The notes beneath the pieces were generated by a model, which saw only the letters and a list, made by a program, of their open reading frames with translations, searched no databases and was not told the origin of the DNA. This document shows, piece after piece, positions 26,065 through 32,891 of a DNA stretch of 64,000 bases; within the stretch, counting starts at the first letter, position 1; each line of letters starts with the position of its first letter. Made by a program: the position numbers and the translations under genes. The DNA comes from a virus: positions 1 through 64,000 of IMG/VR virus record IMGVR_UViG_3300025087_000044. One strand, given 5' to 3'.

Positions 26065-28071
26065 TTATACTCCGCCAACTAAAGCCGGAAGACTCTTTGT
26101 TGGCGCTGTTATTTGTTGGCTCACCTGCCCTGGTGCTCCCTGCTGACTCTCTTGAGGTTGTTGCGTCATCGCTTGCATCTGGCTCATTTGCTGCTTAACT
26201 ATGTTCTCCAAATACTTATCCGCGCTCTTTCCATTAATTTTCATGTACTCCTTGAACAACTCTTGCTGATTAGCGGCAAATATCTCCGGAAACGCCGTTG
26301 CAATGAACTGAATGTTTTCTGACATCATTGCCTTGTCCAATGCTCTAGACTTCTGATAGAAGTTATCCGTCTCTACTGTTAAATCATACTCCCAGTCATC
26401 CAAGAAATCTGAGCTTATCATGATTGTTTCTATTGGCTTGCCTTGGATTCTTGCCATCTCTGCCCTTACATCCAATTCGTTAAATTGCTTACCGCTCGGC
26501 ATAACCCCAATCGGCCGATTCATTTGGTCAACTGTAGCTTGCTCAGCCACTCCTATCTGAAGCGTACCCGTTTCACCAGTGGACAATGTCCCTGGCACAT
26601 TAAACGACTTGTATTCATTGATAAAAACCTCATCGCCGTCAGCGCCCACTATTGCTTTGGTCTTAAGCGGATTCGCGTAGTTGGCAACGATATTGTAAAT
26701 CCTTAATCTTGTCTTCTGAACATACAAATCCTTCATTAGAATAAAGAACAGCCCCTTAAGCTCCTCAGCACGCTCATTAGCCAGAACTATCTCTCTAGCA
26801 GTGCTCCCCGAACCACCGTAACCACTTTGCAAGCTATCAGTTGAGTCTTCATCGATTCCTCTCGTCGTGAACTCCAACATCTTCATCTCACCCTGCTGAA
26901 TTGTCTGCATCGGCATCGGCTGAACTTGACTAACATCTTCCACATAAATCCTTGTATCACCGGTAACATACTCGTCCTCCAACTCCAATGAATCCTTATT
27001 TACCATTCCAACGAGCATTGGCGTGTTAAGTGTTCGATACACCTTATCCGCCATTGAATTGATAAACGCATTGGAAACATCCTGGCTAGCCATTAAGATA
27101 TTCGGCAGAGAATTACCGTAGAAGAACTCCACATTGGCAAATGGCTCATATACGCTCTTAGCAAATGGGTACACTTTGCGCTTCTTGCCCCATAACATTA
27201 TCGTATCAAGTAATAACACCCCATTAGCCACTATTCGATATTGATTATCATTCTTATTGTAATACCTAACAACCTCAATTTTCTTCTTCTCTACGCGGTC
27301 GTTCCATTGCTCACCAAAAAACAAGATGTTCTCGCCCGCCTCAAACTTGAATCCCGCCTGCTTTACTTTACTGGCGTTTTTATACTTGCCAAATTCTTTC
27401 TTGAACTCACCCTCGCCTTGATAACTCACCCAAATCATATCAGGCTGTTGCTGAATGTCCGCTATATATGGGTCGCGGATAAACAAGTTCTGCAATGGAA
27501 CATTAACCTCTATCACCCTGTCCTCTGTGATAACCTCCTCGCCATCCTCATACTCTATCTTTCCAGTAGCCAGATCGTAGCTAGTGATAATCTTAGGAGT
27601 TTCCTTAGTCTTTAAATAGCCTACATACTTAACAATTGTACCGTTAATGGCGCAGTTCCATGAATCAATGTAGATGAGCTTCTCAGGATTGCCGCCATAC
27701 TCCAGCTCTGAAGCCCTAACCAGTTTGGACATTATATCCGACCGCTCAATGGAAATAGTGTTGGCCTCATTAGTAGCTGTTATCTTAATCGGCGGCGGCT
27801 CCTTAGCGATTGTTGCTATATGAGCCTTAATCTTACGCCTTGTGTAGTTGGTGAAGATATTAGCCTGCCACTGCTCCTTGCCTTGGCTCTCCCGGCTTGG
27901 AGTGTACCCATTGGCGCGCTTCTGGCAGTCGTCAAGGTATTCCTTCAAGGTTCTGTCGCGCTCCTTAGATTCTGAATAATTAAACTCACGAAATCCGCCA
28001 TTCTGGATATCGCGCATCTCTTGGTATGCTTTATAAACTTCCGATACTATTGGGTCTACTTGATTTTCCAT
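26065..28071 (-). CDS. Portal protein
   Basis: 668 residues. Order and features fit large portal proteins of podoviruses: an N-terminal ERDRTLKEYLDDCQKRANGY, a central beta region, a long helical part with QDVSNAFINSMADK, and a Gln-rich C-terminal tail. It directly follows the terminase and Com-like genes. An intrinsic terminator-like hairpin ends two bases before its start codon, and no Shine-Dalgarno is present, so its expression may be attenuated or antitermination-dependent. Confidence 0.85.
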   Translation of the reverse strand: MENQVDPIVSEVYKAYQEMRDIQNGGFREFNYSESKERDRTLKEYLDDCQKRANGYTPSRESQGKEQWQANIFTNYTRRKIKAHIATIAKEPPPIKITATNEANTISIERSDIMSKLVRASELEYGGNPEKLIYIDSWNCAINGTIVKYVGYLKTKETPKIITSYDLATGKIEYEDGEEVITEDRVIEVNVPLQNLFIRDPYIADIQQQPDMIWVSYQGEGEFKKEFGKYKNASKVKQAGFKFEAGENILFFGEQWNDRVEKKKIEVVRYYNKNDNQYRIVANGVLLLDTIMLWGKKRKVYPFAKSVYEPFANVEFFYGNSLPNILMASQDVSNAFINSMADKVYRTLNTPMLVGMVNKDSLELEDEYVTGDTRIYVEDVSQVQPMPMQTIQQGEMKMLEFTTRGIDEDSTDSLQSGYGGSGSTAREIVLANERAEELKGLFFILMKDLYVQKTRLRIYNIVANYANPLKTKAIVGADGDEVFINEYKSFNVPGTLSTGETGTLQIGVAEQATVDQMNRPIGVMPSGKQFNELDVRAEMARIQGKPIETIMISSDFLDDWEYDLTVETDNFYQKSRALDKAMMSENIQFIATAFPEIFAANQQELFKEYMKINGKSADKYLENIVKQQMSQMQAMTQQPQESQQGAPGQVSQQITAPTKSLPALVGGV

Positions 28072-28073
28072 AT

Positions 28074-28099
28074 AAAAAAAAGCTCTATTGCTAGAGCTT
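28074..28099 (-). terminator. Intrinsic terminator directly before the portal start
   Basis: On the minus strand AAGCTCTA and TAGAGCTT pair around a GCAA loop, followed by eight T. The T-run stops two bases before the portal ATG. It could separate the terminase unit from the structural genes or act as an attenuator. Confidence 0.8.
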
Positions 28100-28126
28100 C
28101 AAGAGCTTCATCTATGCTTAAATTAT

Positions 28127-28252
28127 TTAAACCTTGTTCACTCGCTTACATCGCTTGCACTTTATCGACACTTGATACTTCACTTCGTCAGGATTACGCT
28201 CCACCTCACACAACTTGGCTTTGCATTGTTCGCACCGTATTTCGTAGCTCAT
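28127..28252 (-). CDS. Com-like small zinc-finger protein
   Basis: 41 residues with CEQC (7-10) and CKRC (32-35) in a basic protein starting MSYEIRC. This resembles Mu Com, a zinc-finger translational regulator. Its ATG overlaps the terminase stop (ATGA), so it is translationally coupled. No mom-like gene is visible nearby, so the role is open. Confidence 0.7.
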   Translation of the reverse strand: MSYEIRCEQCKAKLCEVERNPDEVKYQVSIKCKRCKRVNKV

Positions 28253-29667
28253 ACCATTCGTGTAGCGTAAATGTTTTTATGTTTCTTTTTCTTTTGCAGC
28301 GGCCGCTCGAACATCCTCACATAAGTCGAATCGAATGACATCATCAATGCGTCCGCCACGTCAGGACTCTCTATTCCATTGCGCCGCATCTCATCTTTGC
28401 TCATAATCTGCAGTCGTCCCGAAGAATCTGTTTTGTACTTAATATCCAATAACTCGCTCCAATCACCATCTTTGTCGAGTTTGCCGCCATTGTTTATCCA
28501 CTTCTTCAGCTTCCAATAGTTCTCAGCACGCCGATTGATGAACTTCGTCTGCTCCTTAGCTTGCCCGCCCAGCTTAACAGCGTTGACTCTAAAACCCTGC
28601 TCCTTAAGCCTGTCAGTACAACCGCCACCCATTCCTGTATCGTCAAGACTGACATTCTGCCAATCCACCTTATTCTCCACCGCCAATCTTATCGTAGTGC
28701 CTACGGTGCTCATCAAATCGTTATCAGAGTTCTTAGCTAGGATTGTTGCGAAATTCTCACTGCGCTTAACCCAAACGTTGAAGTTCCCACCGCCTCTGGC
28801 TATATCATGCCCGATATTCCTTGTCCCGAACTCCGCGACATCCTTCTTATCCACCAAAGCACTATCGTATTCCCTGTCTGTTATCAAATTACTCCAGCCT
28901 TTGTCATCTATCGCTGATGCTTCAGGAAACTTATTCTCGTATAACACATCGAAGAATGGCTTCTTGCGGCACTCCTCAATGTATTCTTCATTAAGCCGGC
29001 CTTCGTCAAGTCCTATCTTGTAATCAATATTAAGTTTATAAAACTTCGGGTCTCTGTAGTCCTTCAAGAAATGATTCCTTTTAAATGGATTGCCAATCTT
29101 GAAGTAAAAGTTATCCATCTTATCCCCTAACATTCGGAATATCTTCGCCTCAATGTCATCATCAATCAGAGCCGCTTCGTCCAGTACAACATTGCTTGCC
29201 CCAAACCCCATCAACGCTTCGCCGGCAGTTTGCTTGTTTCTGGAATCCGCCGACAAGATGTAGACCTCACCCATCGAACCGTCAGTGTGCTTAAATGTCA
29301 ATCGGCTCTTGCTGCGCTCTCTTCTCAAGTGCTCAAGACTTTCACCCTTCGCTATGTCCAGTTTCTGCTTGGTGTAGTCATTGTCAAAGGCATGGTCAAT
29401 GATGTAGCTCATGATAATCTTAGCCTTCTTCTCACTAGGTGCCACAATCGCCCACTTCTCAGGAAAGGTCGCTACCCTAGTAAGAACAGCCAACGCTACG
29501 GTTAAAGATTTCCCATAGCGCGTATGCGCAGCCAGCCAATTCCTTGGGTGAACTCTTCCAAATATAAGCCTAAAAATATCTTGTTGTCCTGCGGATAATT
29601 GAATTGGCTTACGTTCTTCGTCTTTATACATTGCCGCAACCATTTTCTGGACTTTTATATCACTCAT
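28249..29667 (-). CDS. terL: Terminase large subunit, 5' end replaced
   Basis: 472 residues. Walker A TRYGKS (49-54), Walker B VLDEAA (161-166), and nuclease-domain acidic motifs (HDIARGGG, DDTGMGGG, DVADALMM). It is the DNA-packaging motor ATPase and nuclease. Its first 35 residues (MSDIKVQKMVAAMYKDEERK) duplicate a stranded older start at 29886-30002 (MSEKMQKLVASLYKDEERRP), with an HNH gene in between. The N-terminus therefore seems to have been supplied with the HNH insertion. Confidence 0.9.
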   Translation of the reverse strand: MSDIKVQKMVAAMYKDEERKPIQLSAGQQDIFRLIFGRVHPRNWLAAHTRYGKSLTVALAVLTRVATFPEKWAIVAPSEKKAKIIMSYIIDHAFDNDYTKQKLDIAKGESLEHLRRERSKSRLTFKHTDGSMGEVYILSADSRNKQTAGEALMGFGASNVVLDEAALIDDDIEAKIFRMLGDKMDNFYFKIGNPFKRNHFLKDYRDPKFYKLNIDYKIGLDEGRLNEEYIEECRKKPFFDVLYENKFPEASAIDDKGWSNLITDREYDSALVDKKDVAEFGTRNIGHDIARGGGNFNVWVKRSENFATILAKNSDNDLMSTVGTTIRLAVENKVDWQNVSLDDTGMGGGCTDRLKEQGFRVNAVKLGGQAKEQTKFINRRAENYWKLKKWINNGGKLDKDGDWSELLDIKYKTDSSGRLQIMSKDEMRRNGIESPDVADALMMSFDSTYVRMFERPLQKKKKHKNIYATRMV

Positions 29668-29878
29668 AGAAAATATCGCTTATTATGCAAGTTGCAGTCC
29701 AGAATTGACGATTTCCGCTGGTAGTCTTTTGATGGCAACTTCTACACAATGATATTAAATTGTCCTCTCGGCAATTTTTCTTCTCGTAGTCTATATGGTG
29801 AACTTCCAACTTTCGACTTCCTTCGGTTTTTCCACAAAATCTACATTTTCTTTTGTGCTCTTCTGTAAAAGGCTTCAC
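29660..29878 (-). CDS. Compact HNH endonuclease inserted at the start of terL
   Basis: 72 residues from GTG 29878. CRFCG, VHHIDY, NLISLCRSCH is a complete HNH/zinc core without extra DNA-binding modules. The stop overlaps the terL start by 8 nt, and the GTG overlaps the TerS stop. The interrupted terL start lies just upstream in transcription. Confidence 0.88.
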   Translation of the reverse strand: MKPFTEEHKRKCRFCGKTEGSRKLEVHHIDYEKKNCREDNLISLCRSCHQKTTSGNRQFWTATCIISDIFYE

Positions 29879-30228
29879 AATGTTTTTAAAGCCTCTTGAA
29901 TATCAGCTCGAATATCAGTGCCTGATTGGGAGTCAACTTGATCGGCCTCCGCTCCTCGTCCTTGTAAAGACTCGCTACTAGTTTTTGCATCTTCTCGCTC
30001 ATTGGATAGTTTCCTTAAAGTTATCTCTAGGGTGGTTAGCTTATCGCCGCCGCTTGTTACGTCCATCTCTTGAGGAATCGTCCTGGAGCAAATCTTGAGT
30101 GCTATCATGGTCTTAGTCTTCTCACTGGTGCCGTCCATTATCTTATCAATATGAACCCAGCACTTGCCAATCACCTTAGCGCGAAGCAATTCCTCGACCA
30201 TTGTTTTCCTTCCCACAATGCTTCCCAT
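29875..30228 (-). CDS. Putative terminase small subunit
   Basis: 117 residues with start MGSIVGRKTMVEELLRAKVI. Position directly upstream of terL and a basic helical N-terminus fit TerS, the DNA-recognition subunit. The last ~42 residues are read in another frame across the orphan terL start, so the native C-terminus may have been altered. Assigned by context. Confidence 0.55.
   Translation of the reverse strand: MGSIVGRKTMVEELLRAKVIGKCWVHIDKIMDGTSEKTKTMIALKICSRTIPQEMDVTSGGDKLTTLEITLRKLSNEREDAKTSSESLQGRGAEADQVDSQSGTDIRADIQEALKTL
29886..30002 (-). pseudogene. Orphan 5' end of terL
   Basis: ATG 30002 starts a 38-residue frame beginning MSEKMQKLVASLYKDEERRP and ending IFELIFKRL then TAA. It matches the current TerL N-terminus through the position just before Walker A. 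It lies inside the 3' part of the TerS frame. It is the original terL start, cut off by the HNH gene. Confidence 0.85.
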
Positions 30229-30272
30229 ATTAACTCCTTTATTTTATTGTAATTTTACACTAAATTTACATG

Positions 30273-30449
30273 TTATTTATACCAACTCTTAGTGGAAGTA
30301 GTCTTAGGAAGCACCTTGTTGGAATAAAGTGTAACATTCCCTTTTGCGGGCGGTTTGGATACTGGTGTTGGTAGAAGAGCACCTTTCTTGCTTTTAGGGA
30401 GCGGCATTGGTTTTTTTATTCTCGGGAGACCTATTGATACTTTTGCCAT
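30273..30449 (-). CDS. Small basic Pro/Lys-rich protein
   Basis: 58 residues, very basic and proline-rich (LPRIKKPMPLPKSKKGALLP). Start at 30449, five bases before the end of the upstream gene. No domain recognised; possibly nucleic-acid binding or a small virion protein. Confidence 0.55.
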   Translation of the reverse strand: MAKVSIGLPRIKKPMPLPKSKKGALLPTPVSKPPAKGNVTLYSNKVLPKTTSTKSWYK

Positions 30450-30453
30450 ACGT

Positions 30454-30945
30454 TTATTTTAGAGCGTCTTCGAGTTCCGAAACACTTGGGTCGTCGCCGG
30501 CGGCGAAGCCTACCTCGTTAGCGTATTCTTGGAAATACTTATTGACGACTTCTTTTGTTTTGGGCTCGAGTTGAAACTCTATTTTTTTAGCGTTAAGTTG
30601 TTTATTTAAATCCTCTAATAGTTTCAGACTGGCTTGAATCTCCTTATCTTCTGATAGCGCTTTATCAATATCTTTCTTTTTGCCGCTTTTTTCCAATTCT
30701 TCCTTTTTAGAATCTCTCAAGGTATTGTGAACTTTAACCGCTTGTTCGATTTCCTCTGAGGCTTCTTTGATTGGAGCCTCAACATTCTTGAAGAAGAATC
30801 TCCGCTGAACAGACTCCAGAACATTAAGCTTCCTGGCTGAGCTTACTTCTTGCTCCTTGCCTTGGTTGTCTTTAACAATTTCCTTCTTGCCGTCATAAGT
30901 GAGCACGTGCTTCAATACTGCAATGGCATTTAGACTGAGTTGCAT
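30454..30945 (-). CDS. Coiled-coil hypothetical protein
   Basis: 163 residues with a long charged coiled coil (about 55-125). The N-terminus (QLSLNAIAVLKHVLTYDGKK) resembles small phage proteins of the DUF1617 type, but I am not certain. It overlaps the upstream gene by 16 nt. Confidence 0.55.
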   Translation of the reverse strand: MQLSLNAIAVLKHVLTYDGKKEIVKDNQGKEQEVSSARKLNVLESVQRRFFFKNVEAPIKEASEEIEQAVKVHNTLRDSKKEELEKSGKKKDIDKALSEDKEIQASLKLLEDLNKQLNAKKIEFQLEPKTKEVVNKYFQEYANEVGFAAGDDPSVSELEDALK

Positions 30946-31370
30946 AGTTTTTTTGTTATTTTAGTTAAATTAGCGATATCGAGCTTAGAAAGCTTCTGGC
31001 GTAATTCTTTAGAGTTATCGTCCTCTAAAACCATTGTTATCATATTAACGAAACTACGCTCCGGCGAGTATTGAATATTTAAAGGTGGAAGCTCTTCTTT
31101 CTTTTCGATTTCTTTCTCGGGAGTTATAGGAATTGAAGGAGTCCACTTGGTTATATTTATTTTATGCTGTGCTATGACTAAATTCACCAACTCCATTGGA
31201 ATGGAAGCCACGTGTCCGATATCCACATTCATGTTGTTGTCCGCCGCAATCTTGCCTATAACACTTTGTTCATCTTGCCCGATGGCTACCGTTACTTGCT
31301 TTTGCTGATTCATGATGAACGTATTGGGTTCCTGCTTCTTTTCTACGGTGAATATCATTAGCTTTTCCAT
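30930..31370 (-). CDS. Hypothetical protein
   Basis: 146 residues, mixed alpha/beta. A basic-acidic linker (PEKEIEKKEELP) divides it near residue 87, and the C-terminus is helical. No family recognised. It belongs to the start of the late operon. Confidence 0.55.
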   Translation of the reverse strand: MEKLMIFTVEKKQEPNTFIMNQQKQVTVAIGQDEQSVIGKIAADNNMNVDIGHVASIPMELVNLVIAQHKINITKWTPSIPITPEKEIEKKEELPPLNIQYSPERSFVNMITMVLEDDNSKELRQKLSKLDIANLTKITKKLCNSV

Positions 31371-31371
31371 A

Positions 31372-31647
31372 CTACTTGATTTTACTTAGTTGGTCTTTAA
31401 AGTATCCCGTGTAATTTGAATCCGACAAATACTGTTCGTGTTTTGCTTGAAGAGCTTGCTTAAGAATACCCCACTCTCCACCCTTTCCGGCTTTTATCGA
31501 GGATTTAATTTGTTTAGACACTTGATTGTAATTATCTTTAGTCATCGGAATAGCCGGATAATACCGCATCAAATTCTTATAATAATTTTTCTCATCTGCC
31601 GTATTCTGCTTCCACATTCTATACCGCTTCTTAAGATTTAATGGCAT
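31372..31647 (-). CDS. Basic helical hypothetical protein
   Basis: 91 residues from ATG 31647 (MPLNLKKRYRMW), chosen over an upstream TTG. Rich in Lys and Tyr, with no recognised domain. Second gene of the late operon. Confidence 0.55.
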   Translation of the reverse strand: MPLNLKKRYRMWKQNTADEKNYYKNLMRYYPAIPMTKDNYNQVSKQIKSSIKAGKGGEWGILKQALQAKHEQYLSDSNYTGYFKDQLSKIK

Positions 31648-31652
31648 ATTGT

Positions 31653-31784
31653 TCAATACCCGGGCACTTGATACCCGGCCTCTTTTAATTTTTTTATGTC
31701 TTCAGAACTTAATAAATCAGCAAGATTGACACTCCTCGGGAGCTTATCGTCAGCTTGGCGCTTGGCTTTGTCGTAGTCGTCCAT
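31653..31784 (-). CDS. First gene of the late operon, small MDDYxKAKRQ protein
   Basis: 43 residues beginning MDDYDKAKRQADDKLPRSVN. The same opening (MDDYEKAKRQ) begins the 41-residue protein at 55981-56106, so this is a two-member family. The start lies just after a terminator-like T-run and has no Shine-Dalgarno. Function unknown. Confidence 0.6.
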   Translation of the reverse strand: MDDYDKAKRQADDKLPRSVNLADLLSSEDIKKLKEAGYQVPGY

Positions 31785-31788
31785 ATAC

Positions 31789-31953
31789 AAAAAAAACTCC
31801 GTAAAGAGTTAGTCGTTTTGATGAAAATATGTTGCAATCATATTTTACGAAGCGAGGCCGATAGTTGTAGATAGAGCGGAACACGGCACCCAACCTCGCT
31901 TTCCTGCTCTCGTTAAGAGTGCAAGTATGTTGTGCGTGGCCATTGCTCTTGTC
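31789..31953 (-). ncRNA. Structured leader of the late operon ending in a terminator-like hairpin
   Basis: Between the leftward promoter and the first late gene, the minus strand can form CTCT/AGAG (31907-31919), AGCGAGG/CCTCGCT (31851-31900), AAAATATG/CATATTTT (31824-31846) and finally AACTC/GAGTT followed by eight T (31789-31810). The T-run ends four bases before the ATG of the first gene. This looks like an attenuator or antitermination leader; the control mechanism is inferred. Confidence 0.6.
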
Positions 31954-31960
31954 TGATTAC

Positions 31961-31989
31961 ATTATACAGCATCTATTATTATACAACAA
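31961..31989 (-). promoter_or_regulatory. Leftward promoter of the late operon
   Basis: Minus strand TTGTTG (31984-31989), 17 bp, TATAAT (31961-31966). It faces away from the rightward promoter at 32015-32043, and both flank one DnaA box. It is the only promoter seen ahead of the late genes here. Confidence 0.75.
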
Positions 31990-31997
31990 TACACAGG

Positions 31998-32006
31998 TGT
32001 GGATAA
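31998..32006 (-). promoter_or_regulatory. DnaA box between divergent promoters
   Basis: Perfect TTATCCACA on the minus strand. It lies about 8 bp from the -35 boxes of both divergent promoters, next to the replication-initiator gene. It could serve as a DnaA-dependent origin element or as a regulator of both promoters. Confidence 0.7.
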
Positions 32007-32014
32007 CTTCCTAG

Positions 32015-32043
32015 TAGACAAGATTTGTGGCGGAGTGTATAAT
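32015..32043 (+). promoter_or_regulatory. Rightward early promoter
   Basis: TAGACA (32015-32020), exactly 17 bp, TATAAT (32038-32043). Transcription would start about 32050 and run first through the structured RNA at 32080-32162, then the DnaD-like gene. Confidence 0.8.
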
Positions 32044-32079
32044 GAAATAGTAAATATCCAAAATATGACGATAACAAAG

Positions 32080-32162
32080 TTCTCAAGAGCTTGCAATGAT
32101 ACCGTAAAATCGGTAGCACCTGTCATAGGTGTGGATACATTGTAAGCTCCTGAGAATTTTTT
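32080..32162 (+). ncRNA. Structured leader/ncRNA, copy 1 of a two-member family
   Basis: An 18-bp base-paired stem (TTCTCA/TGAGAA and GAGCTTGCAATG/CATTGTAAGCTC, one A-C mismatch) encloses two hairpins: TACCG/CGGTA with loop TAAAAT, and CACCT/AGGTG. The long stem is followed by six T and then the ATG of the DnaD-like gene. The RNA at 42077-42159 has the same architecture and covarying helices. It can act as a terminator or attenuator; any ligand or partner is unknown. Confidence 0.75.
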
Positions 32163-32165
32163 GTT

Positions 32166-32885
32166 ATGTCAACAGGCTGGGTACGTTTGTACCGAAAATC
32201 TATGAACAGTTCAGTTTTCGAAAACCCCAATATCTGGTATGTCTGGAGTTGGTGTCTTTTAAAAGCGAACCACGAACCACACAAATTTCCCTTTAACGGA
32301 GAGGACATCGAAATCCTCCCCGGGGAATTTATAACGGGTAGAACCGAAGCATTAAAAGAGTTACACCACATATCAGCTCAGAAGTACAGAAATTGTATTA
32401 CATACCTAAAATCAACCAGCAGAATAACCAGCAAAACAACTAACAAATTTAGCTTAATTAAGATAACAAACTGGGATAGCTACCAAGCAAACAACCAGCA
32501 AAACAACCAACAAACAACCAGCCAGCAACCAGCCAGCAACCACATACAAGAATGTAAAGAATGTAAAGAATGTAAGAATGAATACTCTTTGGGATTAGGA
32601 ATTGAATACTGGAATGCCAGACAAGCATGGAACCCCGCAAATGGAAATCCAATAAACAATACCGCCATAAAAAAACTCTTGCCACAATGCAGGAAAGAAA
32701 CAACAAGTCTGGCAAAAATGTGGGATAAACAAGTTCCTTCTCAAGAAGAATGGGAGCGTGCGGTACGTGCGTATATTTTAGAAATTGCCAATAGAAATCC
32801 TCTTAACGATTATTGCCATCACCGGTTTTCAATGTTTGACTTTATAACTCAAAAGAACGGATATTTAAAATTTGTAAACAAGTAA
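32166..32885 (+). CDS. DnaD-like replication initiator / helicase loader
   Basis: 239 residues. The first 100 match the winged-helix domain of phage replisome organisers (GWVRLYRKSMNSSVFENPN, W, KANHEPHKF, GEFITGRTEALKEL). A Gln/Asn/Ser-rich middle contains a threefold ECK repeat (ECKECKECKN). The C-terminal part (EYWNARQAWNP on) is a probable helicase-binding domain. First gene of the rightward operon, just before the primase-helicase. The start has no Shine-Dalgarno and abuts the T-run of the structured RNA. Confidence 0.8.
   Translation: MSTGWVRLYRKSMNSSVFENPNIWYVWSWCLLKANHEPHKFPFNGEDIEILPGEFITGRTEALKELHHISAQKYRNCITYLKSTSRITSKTTNKFSLIKITNWDSYQANNQQNNQQTTSQQPASNHIQECKECKECKNEYSLGLGIEYWNARQAWNPANGNPINNTAIKKLLPQCRKETTSLAKMWDKQVPSQEEWERAVRAYILEIANRNPLNDYCHHRFSMFDFITQKNGYLKFVNK
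32488..32576 (+). repeat. Short direct repeats inside the initiator gene, candidate origin
   Basis: Tandem and near-tandem copies of AACAACCA/CCAGCAAC units, followed by three TGTAAAGAA-type repeats. Iteron-like repeats inside an initiator gene are a known origin layout (for example lambda O). This is a candidate origin by analogy only; low-complexity coding could also explain it. Confidence 0.4.
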
Positions 32886-32891
32886 AAATCT

